A stretch of 64,000 bases of DNA from an uncultured Kushneria sp. (GTDB lineage: Bacteria > Pseudomonadota > Gammaproteobacteria > Pseudomonadales > Halomonadaceae): contig NZ_CANMFC010000005.1 in NCBI RefSeq assembly GCF_947497025.1, positions 62,001-126,000 on the forward strand, read 5' to 3'. This document shows, one piece after another, positions 38,268-46,056 of this stretch (position 1 is its first letter; each line of letters starts with the position of its first letter). The notes beneath the pieces are model-generated. The model did no database searches and was not told the DNA's origin. It saw only the letters and a list, made by a program, of their open reading frames with translations. Made by a program: the position numbers and the translations under genes.

Positions 38268-39254
38268 ATGGACTATCGCAATCTGGGTCGTACCGGGCTC
38301 AAGGTATCACCGCTGTGTCTGGGCACCATGACCTATGGCACGCCGCAGTGGCGTGACTGGGTGCTGGATGATCGACAGAGTCGACCCTTTATCGAGCAGG
38401 CGCTCAATGCCGGCATCAATTTTTTCGATACCGCTGACATGTACTCCGACGGTGCCTCCGAAGAGGTCGTGGGGCGGGCGCTGAGAGACTTTGCCCGCCG
38501 TGAAGAGGTGGTGCTGGCCACCAAGGTCTATAACCCGACCGGCAACAGGACGCCCAACGAGCAGGGACTGTCGCGCAAGCACATCCATCACGCCATCGAT
38601 GCTTCGCTCACGCGGCTGGGGATGGACTATGTCGATCTCTATCAGACCCACCGCTGGGATTACGACACGCCCATCGAGGAGACGATGGAAGCCCTGCATG
38701 AGGTGGTGAAGTCCGGCAAGGCGCGCTATATCGGCGCTTCCAGCATGCACGCCTGGCAGTTTGCCAAGGCGCAGCACATTGCCGAGAAAAACGGCTGGAC
38801 GAAATTTTCGACCATGCAGCCGATGGTCAATCTCATCTATCGCGAGGAAGAGCGCGAGATGATCCCGCAGTGCATCGATCAGGGCGTGGGCGTGATTCCC
38901 TGGAGCCCGCTGGCGCGCGGCATTCTGGCCGGCAGCAAGCCGGTGGGCGGTGAAGGCCAGACCACGCGCGCCAAAAGCGACGAGCAGATGCGGGCCTGGA
39001 AACTGGGCCTTGAGCGCGACACGCCCGTGATTGAAGCGCTGCATGAGGTGGCTGAGGCTCGTGGCGTGTCACCGGCGCAGATCGCGCTGGCCTGGCTTCT
39101 GCAAAAGCCGGGGATCACGGCGCCGATCGTGGGGGCCAGCAAATCCCATCACATGGATCAGGCCCTTGGGGCCCTCGAGATCACGCTGAGCGAGACCGAA
39201 ATCGAACAGCTCGAGGCGCCCTACGTGCCCCATGAGGTAGTCGGTTTCGTGTAA
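38268..39254 (+). CDS. Aldo/keto reductase
   Basis: 328 residues. NADPH-dependent (beta/alpha)8 barrel reductase. The N-terminus MDYRNLGRTGLKVSPLCLGTM is typical. The tetrad appears in INFFDTADMYSDGASEEVVG (Asp, Tyr), LATKVYNPTG (Lys) and DLYQTHRWDYDTP (His). NADP-binding sequence near the end is ITAPIVGASKSHHMDQALGAL. It resembles the Kv-beta/YajO-like group of aldo/keto reductases. It sits alone between two terminators; the short leader has GAGGAGGG before the ATG. The physiological substrate is unknown. Confidence 0.9.
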   Translation: MDYRNLGRTGLKVSPLCLGTMTYGTPQWRDWVLDDRQSRPFIEQALNAGINFFDTADMYSDGASEEVVGRALRDFARREEVVLATKVYNPTGNRTPNEQGLSRKHIHHAIDASLTRLGMDYVDLYQTHRWDYDTPIEETMEALHEVVKSGKARYIGASSMHAWQFAKAQHIAEKNGWTKFSTMQPMVNLIYREEEREMIPQCIDQGVGVIPWSPLARGILAGSKPVGGEGQTTRAKSDEQMRAWKLGLERDTPVIEALHEVAEARGVSPAQIALAWLLQKPGITAPIVGASKSHHMDQALGALEITLSETEIEQLEAPYVPHEVVGFV

Positions 39255-39284
39255 ATCACGCCCCGATAATGCGTCGTGTTAACC

Positions 39285-39312
39285 AAAAGCCTCGGCAGAT
39301 GCCGGGGCTTTT
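39285..39312 (+). terminator. Terminator of aldo/keto reductase gene
   Basis: AAAAGCCTCGGC-agat-GCCGGGGCTTTT, 31 bp after the stop; one T-G wobble in the stem, A-tract before and T-tract after. Confidence 0.85.
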
Positions 39313-39419
39313 GCGTGAAAATCATTTTGAATCAACGAAATGGGCAAAAGGGTTTGGCAGCGGCCCCAGGGATCCCTAGACTTTTGGCCGATTGAAGGGC
39401 CAGGGCATGCGCTGATGCC

Positions 39420-39430
39420 TTGATCATCAA
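39420..39430. promoter_or_regulatory. Candidate operator upstream of second gntP
   Basis: Odd-centred dyad TTGAT-C-ATCAA, 51 bp before the gntP copy-2 start. It differs from the dyad upstream of copy 1, so the two permeases may answer to different regulators. Confidence 0.3.
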
Positions 39431-39480
39431 AACATTGAAAAACACCCGCGCCCCGACCGGGCAGCCATCAGGGAGAGAGG

Positions 39481-40863
39481 ATGGAAAACTGGAGTCAGAC
39501 CATGTCGGCAGGGCCACTGTTGGGTATCGCGGCGGCCGCGATTGCAGTGCTATTGCTCATGGTGATCAAGTTCAGGGTGCATGCCTTTGTCACCCTGATT
39601 CTCGTTAGTCTGTTAACCGCCTTTGCCGCCGGTATCCCCGTCGATCAGATTGTGCCGACACTGGTGAACAACTTCGGCAGCACACTGGGCTCGGTGGCCC
39701 TTTTGATCGGGCTGGGGGCAATGCTGGGCAAGCTGGTGGAGTCTTCCGGCGGGGCCAGGGTGCTGGCCGATCGCATGATTGCGCTTTTTGGCGAAAAGCG
39801 CGCCCCCTTTGCCCTCGGCGTGGCGTCCCTGCTGATGGGCTTTCCCATCTTCATGGATGCCGGCCTGATCGTCATGCTGCCGGTCATCTTTGCCATCGCC
39901 AGACGCCTCAATGGCCCCATCATCCCGTTCGCACTACCGGCGGCAGCGGCCTTTTCGGTCATGCACGTGTTTGTGCCGCCGCATCCGGGCCCGGTGGCGG
40001 CCTCCGAGCTGTACGGCGCCAATCTGGGGCTGGTGATGCTGACCGGGGTACTGATCGCCTTTCCGCTGTGGTATCTGTCGGGCTACCTGTGGAGCCGCTT
40101 TGCCGCCTCGCGTATCACGCTTGAGCAGGTGGCGGGTGGCATGTTCGGTGCCAGCAATGAAGAGGAGATCACCAATCCGCCGTCGATTGGCGCTGTGCTG
40201 TCCATGCTGCTGCTGCCGATGGCACTGATCTTCATGAACACCGGGCTGGATTTCCTGCGTGCCGCCGGCATGGCCGACAGCGATGCCGGCTGGTTCAAGC
40301 TGTGCTCGGCACTGGGCGAGACGCCGATTGCGCTTTTGCTCTCGGTGCTGGTCGCGCTGTGGGTACTGGGCGGTCGCCGTGGGCAATCGGGGACGGCCCT
40401 TGAAAAGGTGCTGGATTCCTCGCTGGGGCCGATCTGTTCGGTGGTGTTGATTACCGGCGCCGGCGGCATGTTTGGTGGGGTGCTGCGTGCTTCGGGTATC
40501 GGTGATGCGTTGTCGGGCTCGCTCGAAAACCTCGGGCTGTCGGTCATCATGGCCGCCTATGTGGTGGCGGTATTAATGCGCGTGGCGCAGGGCTCGGCGA
40601 CGGTGGCGCTGGTGACGGCGGCCGGGCTGATGGCCCCCGCCGTTGAAGCCGGTGATTTCTCGACCATGCAGGTGGTGGCCATTACGCTGGCCACGGCGGC
40701 AGGCTCGGTGTTTGCCAGCCATGTCAACGATTCGGGTTTCTGGCTGGTCGGGCGGCTGATGGGCATGGATGTGAAAACCACGCTCAAGGTATGGACCACC
40801 CAACAGACACTGGAATCCCTGCTGGGCTTTGTGCTGGCCTATATCGTTTTCGTGCTGTTCTAG
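39481..40863 (+). CDS. GntP family gluconate:H+ symporter (copy 2)
   Basis: 460 residues, clearly paralogous to the permease at 33818 along its whole length. Both share GPLLGIAAAAIA, SLLMGFPIF-DAGLIVMLP, HVFVPPHPGP-ASELYGANLGL and HVNDSGFWLVGRL-GMD. Differences cluster in the central cytoplasmic loop (ASRITLEQVAGGMFGASNEEE versus a FGGVDDDE version). GAGAGAGG lies before the ATG. Monocistronic: terminators lie on both sides. It may carry gluconate while copy 1 serves idonate, or may differ only in regulation or affinity; the sequence cannot decide. No gluconokinase gene is in the window. Confidence 0.92.
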   Translation: MENWSQTMSAGPLLGIAAAAIAVLLLMVIKFRVHAFVTLILVSLLTAFAAGIPVDQIVPTLVNNFGSTLGSVALLIGLGAMLGKLVESSGGARVLADRMIALFGEKRAPFALGVASLLMGFPIFMDAGLIVMLPVIFAIARRLNGPIIPFALPAAAAFSVMHVFVPPHPGPVAASELYGANLGLVMLTGVLIAFPLWYLSGYLWSRFAASRITLEQVAGGMFGASNEEEITNPPSIGAVLSMLLLPMALIFMNTGLDFLRAAGMADSDAGWFKLCSALGETPIALLLSVLVALWVLGGRRGQSGTALEKVLDSSLGPICSVVLITGAGGMFGGVLRASGIGDALSGSLENLGLSVIMAAYVVAVLMRVAQGSATVALVTAAGLMAPAVEAGDFSTMQVVAITLATAAGSVFASHVNDSGFWLVGRLMGMDVKTTLKVWTTQQTLESLLGFVLAYIVFVLF

Positions 40864-40914
40864 TCCATGCGCTGTGCTGCTACAGGCGTTGTCCTGGTAC
40901 AGGCAGTATGGATC

Positions 40915-40944
40915 AAAAAAACGACGCCCTCGGGCGTCGTTTTT
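40915..40944. terminator. Bidirectional terminator between gntP copy 2 and DUF3618 gene
   Basis: AAAAAACGACGCCC-tc-GGGCGTCGTTTTT, symmetric with A and T tracts, serving both convergent units. Confidence 0.92.
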
Positions 40945-40964
40945 GATGGGGTCACACCAGGGTT

Positions 40965-42032
40965 TTAGCTGCCAGGACGCGTATTGCCCGGAACATGATC
41001 CGTTGAGGTGCTGGTGGTGGTTGATGTGCTGCTGCCAAAGCGCGGCTCGCTGTCGCTGCTATCGGAGGACGGCTGATGGCTGCTGCCCGAGGACGATGGA
41101 TTACGATGGTCTGACGACTTCTGATCGCGATCGTTCGAATCCTTGTCATCGGAGGCATGCTGGTCAGCGGCTTCGCGAGCCTTGTCGCTGGCACGTTCCA
41201 TCTGCTCGGAGCCTATCTCGCTGGCGCGATCAACCAGATGGTCACGAGTATCGCCCATGGCACGCTGCTCGGCGCGCGAGGTGGGAAGCAGCGAGCCGAG
41301 CAGGGCGCCTGCCGCCAGACCCAGTGCGCCTGCCGCGACCGGGTTGTCATGCGCCATGTCGCTTAGCCATGAGCCGGTGTCACGCGCCTTTGAAGAGGCG
41401 TTGTGAAGACGGTCGCTGGAACCCTGTCTCATACGCTGCATGCGGTCACTGGCACCGCTTTTCATGTTGTGTGCGCGCTCGCCGGCGCCACTTTTCATAT
41501 TGCGCGCACGATCACCGGCCCCATGCAGGGCGCCCTTGGCGCGCTGGCCCAGGCCACCGCTGTCGCTCGAGGATTGCCCCTGACGATACTGGTCGATGGA
41601 GGCGCCTTCGCTATAAAGCGGCTCATCAAAGAGCGGCTCGTCATAGAGCTCATCATATTCATGCGTCTGCGGCTCCGTTTCTGCCGCTGCATGACGAGCA
41701 CGCTTCTGGCGCTTGTCGTTGAAATGGTTCGGCACACTGCCACGACTTGAGTCTGAATTGCTGGAGTAGATCAGCCAGCCAATGCCCACACCGATCAGAG
41801 CAGCAGGCATCGGATTGTCCCGCACCGAGCGCCCCAGATTGGAAAAATAATCCCTGGCGGAATCGCTTTTCACGTATTCCATGGCGCTGTGCATCATGTG
41901 ATCGGAGGAGAAGCGTTCCTGAAAATCGCTGAGCGTGTCATCAAGGTGCGAGCGAGTCTTGTTGATGTCCGCTTCAATCTCTTCAGGGCTGCGAGTATCC
42001 TGTTGGTCCTGATTCTGGTCTTGATCACTCAT
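40965..42032 (-). CDS. DUF3618 domain protein with 11-residue repeats
   Basis: 355 residues. The N-terminal 60 residues match DUF3618 (RSPEEIEADINKTRSHLDDTL). Two hydrophobic segments (about 76-90 and 231-249) each follow an R/H-DNP motif, which suggests internal duplication. Between them, residues 160-214 form five consecutive 11-residue units with a G-x-x-x-R-x pattern, for example GAGDRARNMKS, GAGERAHNMKS and GASDRMQRMRQ, resembling amphipathic LEA-like repeats. The C-terminal 100 residues are Ser/Asp-rich and probably disordered. It overlaps the DUF1469 gene by 4 bp. Likely an envelope-stress or ribosome-membrane factor like the YqjD family; function unproven. Confidence 0.75.
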   Translation of the reverse strand: MSDQDQNQDQQDTRSPEEIEADINKTRSHLDDTLSDFQERFSSDHMMHSAMEYVKSDSARDYFSNLGRSVRDNPMPAALIGVGIGWLIYSSNSDSSRGSVPNHFNDKRQKRARHAAAETEPQTHEYDELYDEPLFDEPLYSEGASIDQYRQGQSSSDSGGLGQRAKGALHGAGDRARNMKSGAGERAHNMKSGASDRMQRMRQGSSDRLHNASSKARDTGSWLSDMAHDNPVAAGALGLAAGALLGSLLPTSRAEQRAMGDTRDHLVDRASEIGSEQMERASDKAREAADQHASDDKDSNDRDQKSSDHRNPSSSGSSHQPSSDSSDSEPRFGSSTSTTTSTSTDHVPGNTRPGS

Positions 42033-42502
42033 TGCTTGTTCTCCTCTTCCTTGTGGCTGCTGGCATGTTCCTTGAGCATGGACTGATCACGCTGCAGGCT
42101 GTCGACGGTACGATCCGGCGTCATGGCCTGGGTGCTCAGCGTATCGCGCGCCTTTTTCATCATGCTCATGCCGATGATGACGACGATGGCGCCCACGATC
42201 AGGGCCGAAAGCCAGGGGTCAAGTACGTGGCTCAGGCCCAGCACGGCTGCTGCCAGAAGGACCAGCAGGCCTGCATTCAGCACGGCACCTGCTACCACGA
42301 TGGAGGCAATGGCGGCGCCGGCGCGCTTGATGTTCTGCTGCATCTCGGCCTTGCCAAGTGCAATTTCCTGGCGAACCAGCGAAGTAACATCGTTGAGCAG
42401 CGAAGAGAGCATGCCTACCATGCCGCGAGGCTCGTCGCCGCTTTCTTCGGCTTGTCGGCGCTCTTCAATGCTGGGGTCTTTATGACCTGAAGGTTGTGTC
42501 AT
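42029..42502 (-). CDS. DUF1469/phage-holin-like family membrane protein (YqjE-like)
   Basis: 157 residues. An acidic N-terminus is followed by GMLSSLLNDVTSLVRQEIALGKAEM, typical of the Phage_holin_3_6 (DUF1469) family that includes E. coli YqjE. Two long membrane helices come next (about 67-92 and 98-116: SIVVAGAVLNAGLLVLLAAAV and LSALIVGAIVVIIGMSMM), then a charged tail. Despite the family name this is a chromosomal envelope protein, not evidence of a phage. The ATG at 42502 has GGGAG seven bases upstream; a TTG two codons earlier is less likely. Translationally coupled to the DUF3618 gene. Confidence 0.82.
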   Translation of the reverse strand: MTQPSGHKDPSIEERRQAEESGDEPRGMVGMLSSLLNDVTSLVRQEIALGKAEMQQNIKRAGAAIASIVVAGAVLNAGLLVLLAAAVLGLSHVLDPWLSALIVGAIVVIIGMSMMKKARDTLSTQAMTPDRTVDSLQRDQSMLKEHASSHKEEENKQ

Positions 42503-42572
42503 GATCAAACTCTCCCTGTTGATCCGAACAATACAAAATGGTTTTCCTGTCGGACGTACCGGTCAGGGACGT

Positions 42573-43025
42573 TCAGTGATTGGAGCTTTTGAGAAAACGC
42601 GACAGCAAAAAGCCGCCAGCAACCATGCCACCAATGAACAGGGCCGGCTCACGGCGAGAAAAGTCCTGTGCCTGTTTCAGCAGTGACTCGCTGTTTTCAT
42701 CACGCAGTCGATCCGCCAGAGTGTCGGTTCTGTCGGCCAGGCGATAGGTGTAATCGGCCAGCGATACCTGATCCTGGTCCTTGAACTGCATGGCCATGCT
42801 GCGCACGGCTTCCGAAAAGTTCGAGATATAGTCGGCAACAAAACCCTTTTGGCTGTCAGCGCGGCGCAGGGCTTCCTCGCGGGCCTGGTCGGCCGTTTCC
42901 CGAGCCTTTTGCCGCGCCTGTTCCCTGTTCTGGTGAGCCTTGTCGTTGCCCTGTGAACCGCCATTGTCTTTACTGCCCTGCTGGCGGTTATCGCCATGCA
43001 TGAAACGTTCGTCCGTGTCGCTCAT
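42573..43025 (-). CDS. YqjD-like membrane-anchored protein
   Basis: 150 residues. Highly charged N-terminal half with an Ala/Arg/Glu helix (ARQKARETADQAREEALRRA), a central helical part (FVADYISNFSEAVRSMAMQF, YTYRLADRTDTLADRLRDE) and one C-terminal anchor (EPALFIGGMVAGGFLLSRFL). The overall plan recalls YqjD/ElaB proteins, which associate with ribosomes at the inner membrane in stationary phase, but that link is by architecture only. AAGG lies before the ATG at 43025. First gene of the three-gene group, 70 bp from the next. Confidence 0.7.
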   Translation of the reverse strand: MSDTDERFMHGDNRQQGSKDNGGSQGNDKAHQNREQARQKARETADQAREEALRRADSQKGFVADYISNFSEAVRSMAMQFKDQDQVSLADYTYRLADRTDTLADRLRDENSESLLKQAQDFSRREPALFIGGMVAGGFLLSRFLKSSNH

Positions 43026-43372
43026 GATGTGCACCTTAAAGCCAATAAATTAATCTGGATCAATAATGCCTTTATGAACAGAACATTGTGATGGTCTGCT
43101 CGGCATCTACCTAGAAACAGTAGATTGAACGGGCCAAACGTCAAGGAAATGGTGGGATTATAAAGTCAGGGAAAAAGCCGGGTTTTTGTTATAAAGGGTT
43201 TAAATATGATCCATGTTAATAAAGAGATTTAAATGGATTTTTGAATGCCAATATCTTCGGCACTGCGGGCCTGAGGATGAAAAAGGCGATCGAAATTGCT
43301 GATGCAGAGCGGGGGCGGAAATCGTTGTCACCGGAAGGAAGAAAGAGAGTTGAAAGGCAGGGCAGGGCCCCG
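43026..43372. other. Intergenic region between TetR gene and YqjD-like gene
   Basis: 347 bp without a supported gene, notably AT-rich at 43150-43240. It must hold the promoter of the three-gene membrane-stress group (minus strand). A dyad ATCTAC-N9-GTAGAT (43105-43125) lies 80 bp upstream of the first gene and is a possible operator. Confidence 0.5.
43105..43125. promoter_or_regulatory. Inverted repeat upstream of YqjD-like gene
   Basis: ATCTAC-ctagaaaca-GTAGAT, perfect 6-bp arms with a 9-base centre. Position suits regulation of the 43025 gene. Confidence 0.35.
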
Positions 43373-44020
43373 TCAGGAAACAGGGCCGTGCTGCCAGGTA
43401 ACGACGCTGTCAAGCAGCGTGCTGACCACCTTTTCACTATCATGGGCCAGTTCAAAAAGTGTCTGCTTCAGCAGCCAGTCCGTGATCACCCCCTTGAGAC
43501 AGGACAGCAGCATCGAGGCTGCCATGGCAGGCGTCAAGCCGTTGCGAAGGACGATCTCGCCGCAGTCCATGCCGCGACGAAAGGTCTGGCTGATCATGTC
43601 GCGACACTCATGCATGTGCAGATCAAGCTGGTCGTTGACCCAGGCAAATTCGCCGATGAACTCGTTGCGCGATGAGGTCAGCAGCAAAATGCGTTGGAGC
43701 CGGCCATCCCGTGATAGCGATTCAAGGTCCTGTACCAGCGTCAGGCGCATGATGCTCACCGGGGCGTGGGCAAGCTGCTCGCACTGTGCCAGGTGAGCGG
43801 CCAGACGCTCGGTCATCTGGCGTTTGCGCTCTAAAAGCGCGGCCAGAATACTGGTCTTGCCTTCCGGGAAATGCCAGTTCAGCGCACCGCGCGTGACGCC
43901 GGCACGCGTGGCGATGTCGTTATGTGTGGTACGGCTGAGTCCCTTTTCGATGAAAAGATGCTCGGCGGCATTCATCAGCGACTGACGCGTCAGTTCCGCT
44001 TCTTCCTTGGTCTTTCTCAT
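43373..44020 (-). CDS. TetR family regulator (AcrR/TtgR-like)
   Basis: 215 residues. The N-terminal TetR helix-turn-helix is complete (RQSLMNAAEHLFIEKGLSRTTHNDIATRAGV, TRGALNWHF). The start MRKTKEEAELTR is the usual opening of AcrR/TtgR-type efflux repressors, and a long C-terminal ligand domain follows. The ATG at 44020 has AAGAAG upstream; an open frame to 44107 is not supported. No RND efflux genes are adjacent, unlike most AcrR homologues. Instead the gene is divergent from the first Pao oxidoreductase operon, with an AcrR-style dyad between them, so it may control itself, that operon, or a distant pump. Confidence 0.88.
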   Translation of the reverse strand: MRKTKEEAELTRQSLMNAAEHLFIEKGLSRTTHNDIATRAGVTRGALNWHFPEGKTSILAALLERKRQMTERLAAHLAQCEQLAHAPVSIMRLTLVQDLESLSRDGRLQRILLLTSSRNEFIGEFAWVNDQLDLHMHECRDMISQTFRRGMDCGEIVLRNGLTPAMAASMLLSCLKGVITDWLLKQTLFELAHDSEKVVSTLLDSVVTWQHGPVS

Positions 44021-44456
44021 GGACGTCTTCTTGACGTTAAACCTGTCATGAAATGGCCTGGCTGCGTGGACAGGGCGTTTCACGCAGGCGGGTGCACAAT
44101 AATGCATACATGCGCGATTGTATATTTGCGCACGGCGTTCATGAATAGATCATTGGTCTTTTCCATGAATTTCAGCGTTTGAGCATGATGCTCAACGGCG
44201 CCTGTAATGTCGGATAACTGCAACCTCGGGTTGCTGGCATGACATTCGTTACCTACCTTATAGACTCCTTGCTGCACGTATAAGGCGCATGGCAACTCAC
44301 CATGACGCCCTTTTGACAGCGCCAGGCAAGGACTGTCTCAAGCATGAACCGTGGATTCGATACTTATAAAACGTGATCCGATGCCTGCCCTGTCGGGTGC
44401 TTCGATGATCACAATAATGTAATGACCGTACAAGACGACTGATGAGGATCTGACTC
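44021..44456. other. Divergent intergenic region between tetR and first pao operon
   Basis: 436 bp. It contains the ATACA-N8-TGTAT dyad (44106-44123) near tetR, a TTGACA (44323-44328) in the middle and a TATAAA (44365-44370) nearer the Pao genes. No small ORF with a good ribosome site was found. Confidence 0.5.
44106..44123. promoter_or_regulatory. AcrR-style operator candidate
   Basis: ATACA-tgcgcgat-TGTAT, 86 bp upstream of the tetR start. Known AcrR-type operators are TACAT..ATGTA palindromes of about 24 bp, so this is a reasonable autoregulatory site. Confidence 0.45.
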
Positions 44457-45050
44457 ATGGCACCTGTTATCCGTCCTTCAACGGGCGTGGGGTTTTGTAC
44501 CCCCGGCGCCCAGGCAGAGATCGCTGAACGCCCCAATGCCGCTTCCGGCGAGCATTCCGACACCCGCCGCATCACCCTGACCGTTAACGGTGAGCAGCAT
44601 GATCTACATGTGGCGCCCAACGCTGTGCTGCTGGATGTGCTGCGCGAACAGCTGGGTCTTTTCGGCACCAAAAAGGGCTGTGACCATGGCCAGTGCGGCG
44701 CCTGCACCGTTCATGTCAACGGTCGCAGTGTCAACAGCTGCCTGATGCTGGCCTGTCTGCAGGAAGGCGCCGAGATCGTCACCATCGAAGGTCTGGCCGA
44801 AAGCGCCGGCTTCGAACAGGGTCATCACCCGGTGCAGGCAGCCTTTCTCGAACATGATGCCTACCAGTGCGGCTACTGCACGGCCGGACAGATGATGACC
44901 GCCGCTGCCGTCATCAGTGACGACAGCATCGATGGCGATGAAACCTCGCTGCGCGAAGCGCTCAGCGGCAACATCTGCCGCTGCGGTGCCTACAAGAACA
45001 TTCTCGATGCGGTGCAGAGTGCCCGCGGCAAGATGCGGGGGGGGCAATAA
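44457..45050 (+). CDS. Aldehyde oxidoreductase [2Fe-2S] subunit, PaoA-like (operon 1)
   Basis: 197 residues. Small electron-transfer subunit of a xanthine-oxidase-family molybdoenzyme. The plant-type [2Fe-2S] cluster lies in TKKGCDHGQCGACTVHV plus a Cys in SVNSCL. The second cluster lies in YQCGYCTAGQMM and GNICRCGAYKN. The 38-residue N-terminal extension contains no twin-arginine motif, whereas the equivalent protein of operon 2 has one. GAGG lies before the ATG. One base separates its stop from the next ATG, consistent with a paoABC-type operon. This enzyme group oxidises aromatic or other aldehydes to acids. Confidence 0.9.
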   Translation: MAPVIRPSTGVGFCTPGAQAEIAERPNAASGEHSDTRRITLTVNGEQHDLHVAPNAVLLDVLREQLGLFGTKKGCDHGQCGACTVHVNGRSVNSCLMLACLQEGAEIVTIEGLAESAGFEQGHHPVQAAFLEHDAYQCGYCTAGQMMTAAAVISDDSIDGDETSLREALSGNICRCGAYKNILDAVQSARGKMRGGQ

Positions 45051-45051
45051 C

Positions 45052-46041
45052 ATGCGAGCGTTTGAACTCGAAAGTGTCGAGGCCATCGATCAGGCCGTGA
45101 GCCATCGCCGTGTCCATGATGGCGAGGCCTTTATTGCCGGTGGCACCACGCTGCTGGATCTGGTCAAGCTGGATGTCATGCAGCCCGAGAAGGTCGTCGA
45201 CGTGAGCCGACTGCCACTCAAGCGCATCGAGACACTGGAAGATGGCCGTCTCAAGGTGGGCGCGCTGGTCTCCAATACCGAGCTTGCCAAACACGAGATC
45301 GTGATGCGCGACTATCCGGTGCTCAGCGAGGCGCTGCTCTCCGGTGCCTCGACCGGTCTGCGCAACATGGCCTCCACTGGTGGCAATGTCATGCAGCGCA
45401 CCCGCTGCCCCTACTTCCGTGATCCGGCCATGCCGTGCAACAAGCGCGAACCGGGCACGGGCTGTTCGGCCATCGAGGGCATCAACCGCAATCACGCGGT
45501 ACTGGGTACCAGCGAGCATTGCATCGCTACGCACCCCTCCGACATGTGTGTTGGCATGGTCGCCGCCGGCGCCACGCTGGTACTGGAGGGCCCCGATGGT
45601 CAGCGCGAGGTGGCCTTTGAAGACTATCACCTGCTGCCGGGCGACAGCCCCGAGCGTGAGCATGATCTGAAGCCGGGCGAGCTGATCACCCACGTGATAC
45701 TTGATGCCCCGCGCAGTGGCGGCCAGCACTATCTAAAGCTGCGTGATCGCGCCTCCTACGAGTTTGCGCTGGCTTCCTGCGCCGCGATCGTCAACCTGGA
45801 CGGTGACAACATCAGCGAGGTGCGCCTGGCACTGGGCGGTGTGGCCACCAAACCATGGCGTGCTGATGCTGCCGAGGCCGTGCTCAAGGGCCAGCCGGCC
45901 ACGCAGGAGAATTTCGAGCAGGCCGCAGAGGCTGCCTTCAATGATGCCGTCGCCTATAGCCATAACGGCTTCAAGATCACGCTGGGCAAGCAGGCCATCG
46001 TGCGTGCGCTCAGAGACGCTACCGCTGCCGCCCGCGGCTGA
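45052..46041 (+). CDS. Aldehyde oxidoreductase FAD-binding subunit, PaoB-like (operon 1)
   Basis: 329 residues. CO-dehydrogenase-flavoprotein-like FAD subunit. The FAD-binding sequence is AFIAGGTTLLDLVKLDVMQPE and STGGNVMQRTRCPYFR. A Cys-rich insert (about residues 120-170: RCPYFRDPAMPCNKREPG, TGCSAIEG, EHCIATHPSDMC) corresponds to the extra [4Fe-4S] cluster of E. coli PaoB and of 4-hydroxybenzoyl-CoA reductase. This separates it from ordinary xanthine dehydrogenases. The ATG at 45052 follows the paoA stop directly. Electrons pass from molybdenum through the iron-sulfur clusters to FAD. Confidence 0.9.
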   Translation: MRAFELESVEAIDQAVSHRRVHDGEAFIAGGTTLLDLVKLDVMQPEKVVDVSRLPLKRIETLEDGRLKVGALVSNTELAKHEIVMRDYPVLSEALLSGASTGLRNMASTGGNVMQRTRCPYFRDPAMPCNKREPGTGCSAIEGINRNHAVLGTSEHCIATHPSDMCVGMVAAGATLVLEGPDGQREVAFEDYHLLPGDSPEREHDLKPGELITHVILDAPRSGGQHYLKLRDRASYEFALASCAAIVNLDGDNISEVRLALGGVATKPWRADAAEAVLKGQPATQENFEQAAEAAFNDAVAYSHNGFKITLGKQAIVRALRDATAAARG

Positions 46042-46056
46042 TCACGGAGAGATCAC

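Noticed and set aside
42029-42502. Phage holin or prophage remnant
   Set aside because: The family carries a phage-holin name, but members such as YqjE are chromosomal envelope proteins and no other phage genes are nearby.
44457-44570. Tat signal on the first PaoA-like subunit
   Set aside because: The N-terminal extension has only one RR pair (DTRRITL) at the domain start and no hydrophobic stretch after it.
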